Positions 1 to 7,049 of a stretch of 13,528 nt of DNA are shown one piece after another (position 1 is the first letter of the stretch; every line of letters starts with the position of its first letter). The notes under the pieces are model-generated. The model worked only from the letters and a program-made list of their open reading frames with translations. It made no database searches and was not told the DNA's origin. This DNA comes from Candidatus Poseidoniaceae archaeon. GTDB lineage: Archaea; Thermoplasmatota; Poseidoniia; Poseidoniales; Poseidoniaceae. Position numbers and translations under genes: made by a program. The stretch lies in NCBI GenBank assembly GCA_023254445.1, contig JALRLN010000027.1, positions 1-13,528 of the forward strand, read 5' to 3'.

Positions 1-8
1 CCCTTCAT
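1..8 (-). CDS. Possible start of next minus-strand gene, cut by window edge
   Basis: On the minus strand an ATG (8..6) overlaps the TGA stop of rnhB (7..5) in an ATGA arrangement. The reading continues as Met-Lys before leaving the window. The same kind of 4-nt overlap joins rnhB to its upstream gene, so a further co-transcribed gene is plausible. Only two codons are visible, so no product can be named, and the ATG could be a coincidence. Confidence 0.35.
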
Positions 9-748
9 GAGGATGGTGGGTCAAACAGGCTTCGTTGCCTGAAGGAACCGCGCTCACTTCGAACCGGGACGGGGCCAGGGTGAATCGATGACCATGCCCG
101 CTCAATTGTTGCCCATGACCACCGCAGGTCGGGGTGCGGTTCAGGGCCTTGAAGCAGGTGCGGGAGGGCATTTTTGGTTGCCGGGTCGCTCGGATATCCC
201 GACCCGAGAGCGATACCGAGCTGCTCGGACAACGCCTTCACCGAAGCATCACGCGCCGTCTTTGCAAGAATGCTGGCGGCCCCAACGTGCAGGTCATGGT
301 CGTCCATGCCATGCTTCGAGGCAACACCTGCTGGGTCCAAACCACGTGCCCGCAAACCGTTGGCCACACGACGGCCGAAACGAGCCTCGTCCACGTCGCA
401 CGCATCCAAAGACAGAAGCGGCGGGTTCGATGATGGCCATACCTCCGAAATGGCCTCAACAAAACCTTCGACTTCGAGGTGGTTGAGCCCGGCTCCCGCG
501 AGAGCGAGGTCGATGCGTGGCGGCGTGAGTTCGACCGTGGTCATGGCCCAGCCACGGTCCTCCCCCATGGTGCGAAGGTTCGTCGCAATCGCTGCTCGAC
601 GGAGGGCTGTGAGTCGTTTCGAATCACGCACCCCGATGTCCCGCAAGAGTTCGGCGTCCTCCTCAGGGGCGCAAAACGCGCCAATCACCAAAGGGCCAAG
701 GCATGGACCTCGCCCCGCTTCGTCAACGCCAATGCGCATCGGGTTCAC
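5..748 (-). CDS. rnhB: Ribonuclease HII
   Basis: RNase HII cuts the RNA strand of RNA-DNA hybrids and incises 5' of single ribonucleotides embedded in DNA, starting ribonucleotide excision repair in the cytoplasm. The 247-residue protein has the full family signature. The N-terminal DEAGRG motif supplies D9 and E10. A third acidic residue is D115 in LSLDACD, and a fourth is D149 just before the GAASILAK block (156-163). GSGYPSD follows at 182-188. These match the four-carboxylate active site of archaeal RNase HII. The start is a GTG at 748..746 that overlaps the upstream gene's TGA as GTGA, implying translational coupling. An in-frame ATG at residue 4 (739..737) is a credible alternative because it sits closer to the DEAGRG strand. 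The tail after residue 222 is Pro/Arg/Ser-rich. Family assignment is secure; the exact start is not. Confidence 0.95.
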   Translation of the reverse strand: MNPMRIGVDEAGRGPCLGPLVIGAFCAPEEDAELLRDIGVRDSKRLTALRRAAIATNLRTMGEDRGWAMTTVELTPPRIDLALAGAGLNHLEVEGFVEAISEVWPSSNPPLLSLDACDVDEARFGRRVANGLRARGLDPAGVASKHGMDDHDLHVGAASILAKTARDASVKALSEQLGIALGSGYPSDPATKNALPHLLQGPEPHPDLRWSWATIERAWSSIHPGPVPVRSERGSFRQRSLFDPPSS

Positions 749-3033
749 TCCAAATCCAGGTCGTCCAGAAGCGCATCGAGGTCGCTTTTTGGAGCAGGTG
801 GCTGGACCTGTTCAGCAATCGAGTCCAACGTCCGAACCGCTGCGGCCGCGCTGTGAGCGTCGAGGACCGTGGACGCAGCATCGGCCAAGCCTCGGTCGGG
901 AGCGGGTGCCGTGGGGGTCTGTGGTCTCGATCTCGCGGCGAATGCGGCCTGGAAGTCCTCCGGACGAACCGAACGGGACGGGGCGGGTTCAGGGATGCTC
1001 GTCGGTCGCTCAAAGGCCGCCATCCAATCCTCGACCCGTTGCGGTTCTGCCGTTGGAAGCGGTTGCAACAGCGCCCGTTCGGCGTTCATGGCATCCCTCT
1101 GCCTCATGGCACGTTGCACGACAGCGGCGGCGACAAGCAGCGCCAGCAGCACATGCCACGCCCCTCCGATGAAGGTCAACGCACCATCGGAGATGTCGCT
1201 CCATTGGATGCCCTTTGCCTCTGGTTGAGGTTGCCAACGGATGCCGAGGTAACTCGCGTTGGCCTGATGCACAAAGGCTTGTTCCGGCACGTACCGCGAC
1301 CGCACGCTCAGGTTGACGAAGACGGTGCCGTTGGCTTCGTGGTCGTTCGGGACCTCGAACCAGCCTCGAAGGGAAATGTTGGCCCCGAGGGGGACGTCGT
1401 CCAATTCGAAGGTTCGAATGTTCGTTGCTTCCTCATCGAAGATGGCATCCTCTGGAGGAAGCAGCCCCATCGGGGTTCCGTGCGAGGACTTCATGGAAAT
1501 GACAAGACCATCGACGACGTTCCCGTCGTTCCTCAACGTCGAGGCGATGGAGATGGTGTTGCCCACGCGTTCGTCCACGACATCAACGAAGGTCCACGCG
1601 ACACGAGGGGCGATGCGCAGGTCAATGGTTGCGCGTGTTTCGGGGACGGTGCCCTCAGGGCCAAGGGCGAGGGACAGTTCTGCGGTCATGAAGGCGAGCG
1701 CCTCCGGATGTGCGCGAAGCGTGGCGAGGGTGACCGTCGCCGATTGCCCGGGGGAAAGCGGCACCCGCGCAGTTCCGGGTTCCAAGACCACGATGCCTTC
1801 CGCTTGCTCGGCGAGGGTCAACACCACAACGGCCACATCGTCGTAGTTTCCCGTGTTGCGAACGGTTGCGTTCACGATGCATGGGTCGTCCATGACCAAG
1901 TCCGGGCAGCGCGGCGTGTGGAGGTCCATCTGAAACCCGCGCTCAAGCACGATGCTTCCGTTGATGTCGACGCTCTGGACATCGTCTCCCATTTGGGCTG
2001 TCAGGCGGACGTTGAGCCTCCCGTGGTCGGCCCAAGGTGCAAGGAAACCCACTTCGATGCGCCGCGTTGCTCCAACGTCCAGCATCACGTCAGGAAGGGC
2101 GCCGAACAACGCCACAGTCCAGCCCTCATGCAGGAATCGGTCGGTCCCCTCGATGCTGTCGTCCACACCTCCCTCTTCGTTCAGCAGGTTGAGGTGAAGC
2201 CCGACGGTTCGTGGAGCGTTCCCGACGTTCGTGACCAGCACCTCCATGCGCCCGTCCGTTCCAGGGGCGACCGTGAGGTTCTCGCCATGTGGAGCGAGGT
2301 GGACGCGAAACACATCGTCCATGGCGAGCACGAAGGACCAGGCGTCCCCGCGTCCATCGAAGGACGACGAGGCTGTGATGGTGAACGTGGGGCCCTCGCC
2401 AGCAAGCGGCTGACTGTTTTCGACGCTGCCGACATCGATCCACGCACCGATGTACGTGCGCTCGCCCCCGGCGAGCGAGGTGTTGGGATCGTCGACCTGA
2501 ACCCCGTTCAAGGTCCAGCCCCACGTCCAATCGCTCTCCGTTGACATGGTGAACGTCACGGCTTCGTCAAGGGCCCCCACGTTGGTGAGGTTCACGGCCA
2601 CGCCGGTGCGCGTTGATTCCTCAACGATGAAGGTCGACGTTCCTTCAGAGCCCATGACCAAAGCGGATGCGGTTCGGACCCAGACGTCGAGCGAACATGA
2701 GGCGAGCCCTTCGGCTCCGTCCAAGAGGCTGATGTTGAGCGCATACCTGTCCTGTTCGAGGCCCGTTGCCGCTTGCAGGGGAATCAACCACGTTCGCACG
2801 CCGTCCGCCACCTGAGCGGTGACGTTGCCAACCATGAGCGTTGAGGGAGCGTCTGTAGAGACATTGAGGACGGATCCAGCCCCGTCGTTTTGCGTGATCT
2901 GAAGCACGGTGCTTCCCTCAGGGAGCAACGCGACATGGTCTGGGCACGCCAGGTCGGTTGACCCTTCGGCCGTGGTGGGCTGGAGGGGGAGCAGCGTCAG
3001 CAGAAGCAGGGCGACCATGACCCGTGCCCGCAT
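745..3033 (-). CDS. Type I membrane surface protein with four CARDB/NEW3-like repeats
   Basis: This is a 762-residue predicted surface protein of unknown specific function. Residues 1-22 form a signal peptide (Arg-rich start, Leu-rich core, cleavage near TTA-EG). The ectodomain contains four beta-sandwich-like units, each marked by an Asn-Xaa-Gly turn: LTNVGALDEA (149), VTNVGNAPRT (268), VRNTGNYDDV (391) and LRNDGNVVDG (500). This pattern is typical of CARDB and alpha-galactosidase-NEW3 adhesion or stalk domains. One transmembrane helix lies at about 620-640, followed by RAMRQR as a positive-inside stop. A 122-residue cytoplasmic tail carries two similar motifs, EDWMAAF (668-674) and EDFQAAF (692-698), and an acidic Leu-rich end (752-762). 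No catalytic motif is visible. It lies between SRAP (45-nt gap) and rnhB (4-nt overlap). The ATG at 3033 is preceded by GAGGG. Possible roles are binding, adhesion or a cell-surface scaffold. Confidence 0.85.
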   Translation of the reverse strand: MRARVMVALLLLTLLPLQPTTAEGSTDLACPDHVALLPEGSTVLQITQNDGAGSVLNVSTDAPSTLMVGNVTAQVADGVRTWLIPLQAATGLEQDRYALNISLLDGAEGLASCSLDVWVRTASALVMGSEGTSTFIVEESTRTGVAVNLTNVGALDEAVTFTMSTESDWTWGWTLNGVQVDDPNTSLAGGERTYIGAWIDVGSVENSQPLAGEGPTFTITASSSFDGRGDAWSFVLAMDDVFRVHLAPHGENLTVAPGTDGRMEVLVTNVGNAPRTVGLHLNLLNEEGGVDDSIEGTDRFLHEGWTVALFGALPDVMLDVGATRRIEVGFLAPWADHGRLNVRLTAQMGDDVQSVDINGSIVLERGFQMDLHTPRCPDLVMDDPCIVNATVRNTGNYDDVAVVVLTLAEQAEGIVVLEPGTARVPLSPGQSATVTLATLRAHPEALAFMTAELSLALGPEGTVPETRATIDLRIAPRVAWTFVDVVDERVGNTISIASTLRNDGNVVDGLVISMKSSHGTPMGLLPPEDAIFDEEATNIRTFELDDVPLGANISLRGWFEVPNDHEANGTVFVNLSVRSRYVPEQAFVHQANASYLGIRWQPQPEAKGIQWSDISDGALTFIGGAWHVLLALLVAAAVVQRAMRQRDAMNAERALLQPLPTAEPQRVEDWMAAFERPTSIPEPAPSRSVRPEDFQAAFAARSRPQTPTAPAPDRGLADAASTVLDAHSAAAAVRTLDSIAEQVQPPAPKSDLDALLDDLDLE

Positions 3034-3074
3034 GCGCTTCCCTCGGTCAGTCCCTCCTTCAACGCGTCGTTGTG

Positions 3075-3090
3075 ACGCTCAAAAAAGCGT
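3075..3090 (-). terminator. Small hairpin with T6 run at end of SRAP gene
   Basis: On the minus strand ACGCT (3090-3086) and AGCGT (3079-3075) form a perfect 5-bp stem. A run of six T residues (3086-3081) spans the end of the first arm and the loop, and the SRAP stop codon lies within the structure. Archaeal RNA polymerase terminates mainly at T-rich non-template tracts, so partial termination here is plausible. A second 5-bp inverted repeat (CAACG-CGT-CGTTG, 3060-3072) is adjacent. The rest of the 45-nt gap holds only a purine-rich stretch before the next ATG. The stem is short, so this is weak evidence. Confidence 0.35.
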
Positions 3091-3690
3091 GGAGAGGGGT
3101 GATGCGAGGTGGGCGCCTTGCGTGCCGACCCGGTTTACCTCCATGCTGACGGGCCAGTGCTCTACGGTTGGCGGCTCATGTGGCTGCTCCCCATGTTCCA
3201 GCCAAGGGATCACGTCGGCGACGCGGAGGAGCACCGGCATCCGTTCGTGGATGTGGCGGACGGGCGATGCGGCTTGCTGCGTGAGTACGGCAAAGCCGCC
3301 GCTTGAGCCAGCATGAATTCCAGCCATCCAGCACGCCTTTTCCCCCCTTGGGCGAAGGTGGTGTGGATGACGTCCGAGCGGGGACACCAACCACTCGTAC
3401 CAACCTGTGGCGGGGACGACGACCCTGTGCTGCTGCACCGCGCTCTGGAACATCCCGCGCTCGTGCACCGACTCAACGCGCGCGTTGATTGGTCCTTTTC
3501 GCCCGTCCGATCGAGTGCTAAAGCCCCACCTTCTGACCGTGACCTCCGGGCGGTTGTCACGCCATTCCAGGACGGGATGGGGGTCGGTAGGGGCGACGTT
3601 CCAGCGCGGAGGGTGGTCCGATTCAACGTGCAGATCGAGGGGCTGCACCAACTCCGTCAGGTTCGAACCCATCGAGAATCGACCGCACAT
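3079..3690 (-). CDS. SRAP domain protein (YedK/HMCES family)
   Basis: SRAP proteins recognise abasic sites in single-stranded DNA and form a covalent thiazolidine crosslink through the N-terminal Cys, shielding the lesion. From this start the 203-residue protein begins MCGRFS, so Cys2 is exposed once Met is removed, as the chemistry requires. Other family landmarks are in order: RWNVAPT (29-35), RRWGF (53-57), NARVES (69-74), GWYEW with the catalytic-type E99, and HIHERMP with the active-site His at 148. The closing VSMEVNRV (181-188) matches the family's usual VSxxVNxV. A longer in-frame reading to 3747 would bury the Cys behind 19 residues, so I reject it. The gene starts 4 nt after the pheT stop with a GTGATC Shine-Dalgarno sequence. 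Expected role: DNA damage tolerance in the cytoplasm. Confidence 0.93.
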   Translation of the reverse strand: MCGRFSMGSNLTELVQPLDLHVESDHPPRWNVAPTDPHPVLEWRDNRPEVTVRRWGFSTRSDGRKGPINARVESVHERGMFQSAVQQHRVVVPATGWYEWLVSPLGRHPHHLRPRGEKACWMAGIHAGSSGGFAVLTQQAASPVRHIHERMPVLLRVADVIPWLEHGEQPHEPPTVEHWPVSMEVNRVGTQGAHLASPLSTLF

Positions 3691-3692
3691 GC

Positions 3693-3698
3693 GATCAC
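3693..3698 (-). promoter_or_regulatory. Shine-Dalgarno site of SRAP gene overlapping pheT stop
   Basis: Minus-strand GTGATC ends 2 nt before the SRAP ATG and matches the archaeal anti-Shine-Dalgarno complement GGAGGTGATC. The TGA inside it (3697..3695) is the pheT stop codon. This supports the ATG at 3690 and suggests coupled translation. Confidence 0.5.
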
Positions 3699-5389
3699 AC
3701 AGGGTCCGGAAGTGCGGCGTCCAACGCTTCAAGATCAAACTCAGCACCGTTCAGCGGGACGTTGAGGTCAAACGAAAGGGCAACGCGTGGGTCAAGTTCA
3801 CCAAAGCATCCGATCCACGCGCCTCGAACAAGGACCTTGGCCGCTCGACCGGCAAGCCAAGGTCCATCGCCGTCGGGCAACGGCTGGACTTCGACGTCCT
3901 CGTCCTTCGCACCGAGTGCCTGCAGTAGAGCTTGCACCCGACCACGCGCTGCTGCGAACCCCCCTGCGGCCTCGGCCACAAGCATGCCCAACCGTTGGTG
4001 GTTTGCATGGTCGCGGACCACCGTGCCCAATTCGAAGACACCTTGCGGCAGGTCATGGTGTCGGTTGGCCGCGAGCAACCGGAGCAACCCAGGGAGGAGA
4101 TGCTGCCGAAGGATGGTGTGGTCGACCGTGATTGGGTTCGTGATCCGCGTCACAGCGTGGCTGGGCGCCCAACGCGTGTGCTCGAATTGGTCCGCATCGT
4201 TTGAGAGCGTGAGGGATTGGACTTCGGTCAACCCAAGCCCGGTCGCCATGGCCCGCAGTCGCCTGCGAACATGGGCATCTGGACGAGGCGTGCCGTGTGC
4301 AGGTGCACGTGGCGATGCTTCGCCGAGGTCTTCGTACCCGTGACCAATAGCAAGGTCTTCGACCACGTCAACTTCGTGCAGAAGATCCGTCCTCCATCGT
4401 GGCATCGCGATGGTCCACGCAAGGTCGGTTTCTTCGACAACGTCGCCCCCCATGCGTCGGATGGCGTGACGTACGTCTTCCGTGCTGAAGGTGCGACCAA
4501 GCAACATCTCCACACGCGCTTTCGTGAGGCGGTGGTGCTCAGGTGCCGTTCGGGGATGGAGTCCATGTGCAGCGCCCCCGTTCACCTGCACGGCTTCGAT
4601 GGTTCCTCCCATCGCGCAGAGCTGGAGGCAGACGAGTTGGAGGCTTGCTTCGCATGCCACCATGTCCCATCCGGTCACGTCAACCAACATCGAGGTCGTT
4701 GAGGGGGTGACGGTTGTTTGCACACCGTTGATGATGGGCGGGAACGAAATGACCGCATCATCAGCATCCAACAACAAGGGGACATGCTCCATCCCCTCCA
4801 GGAGGTGAGCGTAGTCCCGTCCCTTTGGGTGACTGTTCAGGATTTCGTCAATCGTCATCTCGGTCGTTGACGCAAGGGGGACAAACGCATGGCTCCTTGA
4901 GGCTGCGATGGCTCGGAACGGCGGTCGAATCGTGTCGAGGTCATGCACGCCGATGGAGGCGCGACGGCGGCCGCGTCCGACGGCGAAATGCAATTTCTCC
5001 TGATGGTCCATCAGCCTGCGAATGCTCGCATCCCGCTCCGCTTCGGTGGAACCGAGGTTGACCCCTCGAACGATCGCGCAGACGACGAAGGGTCGAATGG
5101 AGTCCAAGTTCGGGTCGACGTCCATGGTGGTCGTCGCGGGTTGTGTTGAGAGGTGGGTCGACATGGCCTCGTGGTGGACAAAGGCACGAATGCCACGGCT
5201 GAGGGTTTCAGCGGAAAGCAGGTCGGGGCGATCGGGGAAAATTTCGATGTCCAAGGTTTCGCTGGTGCAGCGATCGATGTCGGTCCCCAGCAATGGGAGC
5301 AAGGATTCAATCTCTTCGATGTTGTGCACGTGACCTCCACGTTCCACGAGGGAACGGAGGACGGCTTGGTCCACGCTGATCGTCGGCAT
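3695..5389 (-). CDS. pheT: Phenylalanyl-tRNA synthetase beta subunit, archaeal type
   Basis: PheT is the beta chain of the alpha2-beta2 enzyme that charges tRNA-Phe. It carries the editing site and structural domains and pairs with PheS, which is not in this window. The 564-residue length and the absence of an N-terminal OB-fold tRNA-binding domain fit the archaeal/eukaryotic type. Residues 1-75 form the B1-like region with FPDRPDLLSAETL (51-63). The B3/B4 editing region follows to about 275 and includes SFPPIINGVQTTVT (215-228). B5 (about 287-355) ends with PRWRTDLLHEVDVVEDLAIG (330-349), the expected R-x-D...D-x-x-E-D pattern. The catalytic-core-like domain contains TNPI (417), LRQHLLPGLL (427-436) and VFELGTVV (451-458). 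The gene starts at ATG 5389, 4 nt after the upstream stop, with a GGTGAT Shine-Dalgarno sequence. It is separated from pheS, whereas many bacteria have pheST. Confidence 0.95.
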   Translation of the reverse strand: MPTISVDQAVLRSLVERGGHVHNIEEIESLLPLLGTDIDRCTSETLDIEIFPDRPDLLSAETLSRGIRAFVHHEAMSTHLSTQPATTTMDVDPNLDSIRPFVVCAIVRGVNLGSTEAERDASIRRLMDHQEKLHFAVGRGRRRASIGVHDLDTIRPPFRAIAASRSHAFVPLASTTEMTIDEILNSHPKGRDYAHLLEGMEHVPLLLDADDAVISFPPIINGVQTTVTPSTTSMLVDVTGWDMVACEASLQLVCLQLCAMGGTIEAVQVNGGAAHGLHPRTAPEHHRLTKARVEMLLGRTFSTEDVRHAIRRMGGDVVEETDLAWTIAMPRWRTDLLHEVDVVEDLAIGHGYEDLGEASPRAPAHGTPRPDAHVRRRLRAMATGLGLTEVQSLTLSNDADQFEHTRWAPSHAVTRITNPITVDHTILRQHLLPGLLRLLAANRHHDLPQGVFELGTVVRDHANHQRLGMLVAEAAGGFAAARGRVQALLQALGAKDEDVEVQPLPDGDGPWLAGRAAKVLVRGAWIGCFGELDPRVALSFDLNVPLNGAEFDLEALDAALPDPV

Positions 5390-5392
5390 GGC

Positions 5393-5398
5393 ATCACC
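5393..5398 (-). promoter_or_regulatory. Shine-Dalgarno site of pheT overlapping upstream stop
   Basis: Minus-strand GGTGAT lies 3 nt before the pheT ATG and matches the GGAGGTGATC complement of the archaeal 16S 3' end. Its TGA (5396..5394) is the stop codon of the glutamate synthase-like gene. An ATG overlapping that stop (5394..5392) is out of frame with PheT and probably unused. Confidence 0.5.
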
Positions 5399-6974
5399 GT
5401 GTCCATTCGGGGAGCGGGCGGTCGAATCCAGCCATCCGTAATCCGCTCATCAGCGCGACATCATGGGTGCTTGCGCGAAGGTTGGAGCGGCTCAAGGCGT
5501 CGATGGAGTGCGATCCAACGTGACGAAGGGCATCGGCCAGCCCCTGTTCGATGGACGTGAGGATGCCCGCCAGCGCAGCGGGTGTTTCCTCGGCCGGCGT
5601 GAACGTCACGAGTCCAACACCCGCTGCTGAGAGGACCGCGATGTCGAGACCGGTTGGCACCCAATCCAAAGCGCCTCCAGCAATCGTGGTGTCTTCGTTG
5701 AGGGTGCCGTTCGCTGAGCGACCGGACATGGGCAGCATGGCCGCGACGGGAAGGTCTGGGCGGGCGCCGAGGTTCGCAAAGGCCGCAGCCAATCCGTACT
5801 CTGCAGCCCACGCGTGCAGGCCATTGACGCGTCCAATATCGCCTTGGACGCACACCACCAGCTCGTCGCTGGCAAGGCTGAACAGGAGCACAAGGAGGGC
5901 TTCGAAGGCCTCAACGTCCATGGGGGGAAGGTCGTCGAGGTCGATGACAACACCCGCGGCTTCGCTGCACTCCGGCCAAGCGTCGAGGCTCTGCGCACAG
6001 ATTCGAAGCAGGTCGATGGGTCGGGGTGCGGCATCAACGATGGCGGGTTGATGCGCAAGGACGTCGGCCACGGCGTCGCTGGACCTTTTGGCCTTCATCC
6101 GTTCACCGCTGCTCACACGCGGCAGCACGGGGAGGGGAAGGGCCAGTGGTCGATGGCCCAGAAGCACGCTGCAGTCGACCTTCGTGCTGCTGAGGAGGCG
6201 GTCGTTCGTCGTGGGGAGGAGGTGAAGGTGTTCGAGCGCATGCTGACGTGGTGCTGCTTCGATGTCATGGGTGGTGAATTCTCCTTTCGGAACGAGGCAA
6301 ACGGCGTCAGCGTGCACCTGCCAAGACGGGTCTTCGATGCTGGAATTGACCTCAGCGAGTTCCTCGGAGGTGAGTGGTCGCAGGTGTACACCTTCAGCGG
6401 GCGCTTGGCAACGACCGTCCACGACGATCATCCCTCCGGTCATGCCGCTACCGGGGTCCATCCCGACGTCACCATGGACCACGATCAGGCCTCCTGCCAT
6501 GCCGTTTCCAACGCGGGCCCCAACCTTGCCTCGTGCAAGAAGCAAGCCCCCATGCATCGCTGCCCCGAGGTCATCGTTCGCGCCTTCGTGGAGCACGAGG
6601 ACGCCGTCGGTCATGCGCCAACCAGCGAAATGGCTGGCCCGTCCTTCGCAGACGACCTTTCCTCCGCTTAGTGCTGCTGCGAAAAACGTCCCCGCATCAC
6701 CACGATGGTCGAACGAGCCCGCACAGCGCATCGCGACCCACGAGCCAAGGCGCCCAAGCGCTCGGACCCTGGCGCCGCTTGGCAGGAAGGGGCAAAGGCC
6801 AGATTCTCCGTTTTTCGGGACTTCTGTGCCGTCCGCGGTCCACCCAATCCTGAGCACGGCGTTGCGTTCGATGGCCGTGTTCAGGGCCTCGCCGAGTTGG
6901 CGGTTGATACCGATGCCACTCGCCATGAGCGGGCGGTGTTGGCCGGCCATGGCAAGGGCTTCCGCGCCCGCCAC
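5394..6974 (-). CDS. GXGXG-domain protein fused to a degenerate glutamate synthase FMN-like domain
   Basis: The 526-residue protein resembles pieces of the glutamate synthase large subunit but is probably not that enzyme. Residues about 20-190 form a GXGXG right-handed beta-helix: INRQLG (23-28), then Gly-rich repeats such as GDAGTFFAAALSGG (92-105), GLLLARGKVG (143-152), GGLIVVHGDVG (161-171) and GGMIVVDG (180-187). Residues about 250-515 look like a worn-down FMN-binding glutamate synthase barrel. HLLPTT (251-256) and VLLGHRPLALPLPVL (270-284) sit where active enzymes have their FDDL...LPA and TPIMISGMSFG segments. The end (472-515) matches the family's closing helices. The conserved [3Fe-4S] cysteines are absent: no Cys occurs after residue 375. 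There is no glutaminase domain. The GXGXG-before-FMN order is the reverse of bacterial GltB. The start is GTG 6974 after GATGAGG; ATG 6950 (residue 9) is an alternative. The true function is unknown. Confidence 0.75.
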   Translation of the reverse strand: MAGAEALAMAGQHRPLMASGIGINRQLGEALNTAIERNAVLRIGWTADGTEVPKNGESGLCPFLPSGARVRALGRLGSWVAMRCAGSFDHRGDAGTFFAAALSGGKVVCEGRASHFAGWRMTDGVLVLHEGANDDLGAAMHGGLLLARGKVGARVGNGMAGGLIVVHGDVGMDPGSGMTGGMIVVDGRCQAPAEGVHLRPLTSEELAEVNSSIEDPSWQVHADAVCLVPKGEFTTHDIEAAPRQHALEHLHLLPTTNDRLLSSTKVDCSVLLGHRPLALPLPVLPRVSSGERMKAKRSSDAVADVLAHQPAIVDAAPRPIDLLRICAQSLDAWPECSEAAGVVIDLDDLPPMDVEAFEALLVLLFSLASDELVVCVQGDIGRVNGLHAWAAEYGLAAAFANLGARPDLPVAAMLPMSGRSANGTLNEDTTIAGGALDWVPTGLDIAVLSAAGVGLVTFTPAEETPAALAGILTSIEQGLADALRHVGSHSIDALSRSNLRASTHDVALMSGLRMAGFDRPLPEWTR

Positions 6975-7020
6975 ATAGCCTCATCGCCGGTTTTCCTGGC
7001 TCCATCGTTCAGTTCATAGG

Positions 7021-7038
7021 CCCACGAGCAGACGTGGG
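7021..7038. repeat. Perfect 6-bp inverted repeat upstream of gap
   Basis: CCCACG (7021-7026) and CGTGGG (7033-7038) are exact reverse complements separated by six bases, AGCAGA. The repeat ends 11 nt before the gap ATG and just upstream of its GAGG ribosome-binding site. It could be a dimeric regulator operator or a 5' leader hairpin that controls access to the ribosome-binding site. At this GC content a 6-bp arm could also arise by chance. Confidence 0.4.
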
Positions 7039-7042
7039 AAAC

Positions 7043-7046
7043 GAGG
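7043..7046 (+). promoter_or_regulatory. Shine-Dalgarno site of gap
   Basis: GAGG lies 3 nt before the ATG at 7050. It supports this start, which also gives the correct class II GAPDH N-terminus (VKVAINGYG). Confidence 0.45.
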
Positions 7047-7049
7047 CAA

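Larger units (their letters stand above)
6975..7049. promoter_or_regulatory. Divergent intergenic region between the minus-strand string and gap
   Basis: This 75-nt region separates two divergent transcription units and so must hold, or lie next to, the promoters for both. I see no convincing TATA or BRE element; the only AT-leaning stretches are near 6991-6994 (TTTT) and 7011-7019. It contains the inverted repeat at 7021-7038 and the gap Shine-Dalgarno sequence. The assignment is from context rather than from a recognised box. Confidence 0.5.

Noticed and set aside
174..1172. Plus-strand frame of 332 codons across rnhB and the 3' end of the surface protein gene
   Set aside because: It runs antisense through the RNase HII active-site codons and reads as a Ser/Arg/Pro-rich low-complexity translation. 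It is a shadow frame.
703..2544. Long plus-strand open frame of 613 codons opposite the surface protein gene
   Set aside because: It is antisense to a gene with a clear signal peptide, repeat pattern and transmembrane helix. Its translation is Arg/His/Gly-rich with no recognisable motif, as expected from the opposite strand of GC-rich coding DNA.
3060..3072. Inverted repeat CAACG-CGT-CGTTG as an operator
   Set aside because: The 5-bp arms and 3-base loop are too short at this GC content, and there is no nearby promoter signal. It is noted only beside the T6 hairpin.
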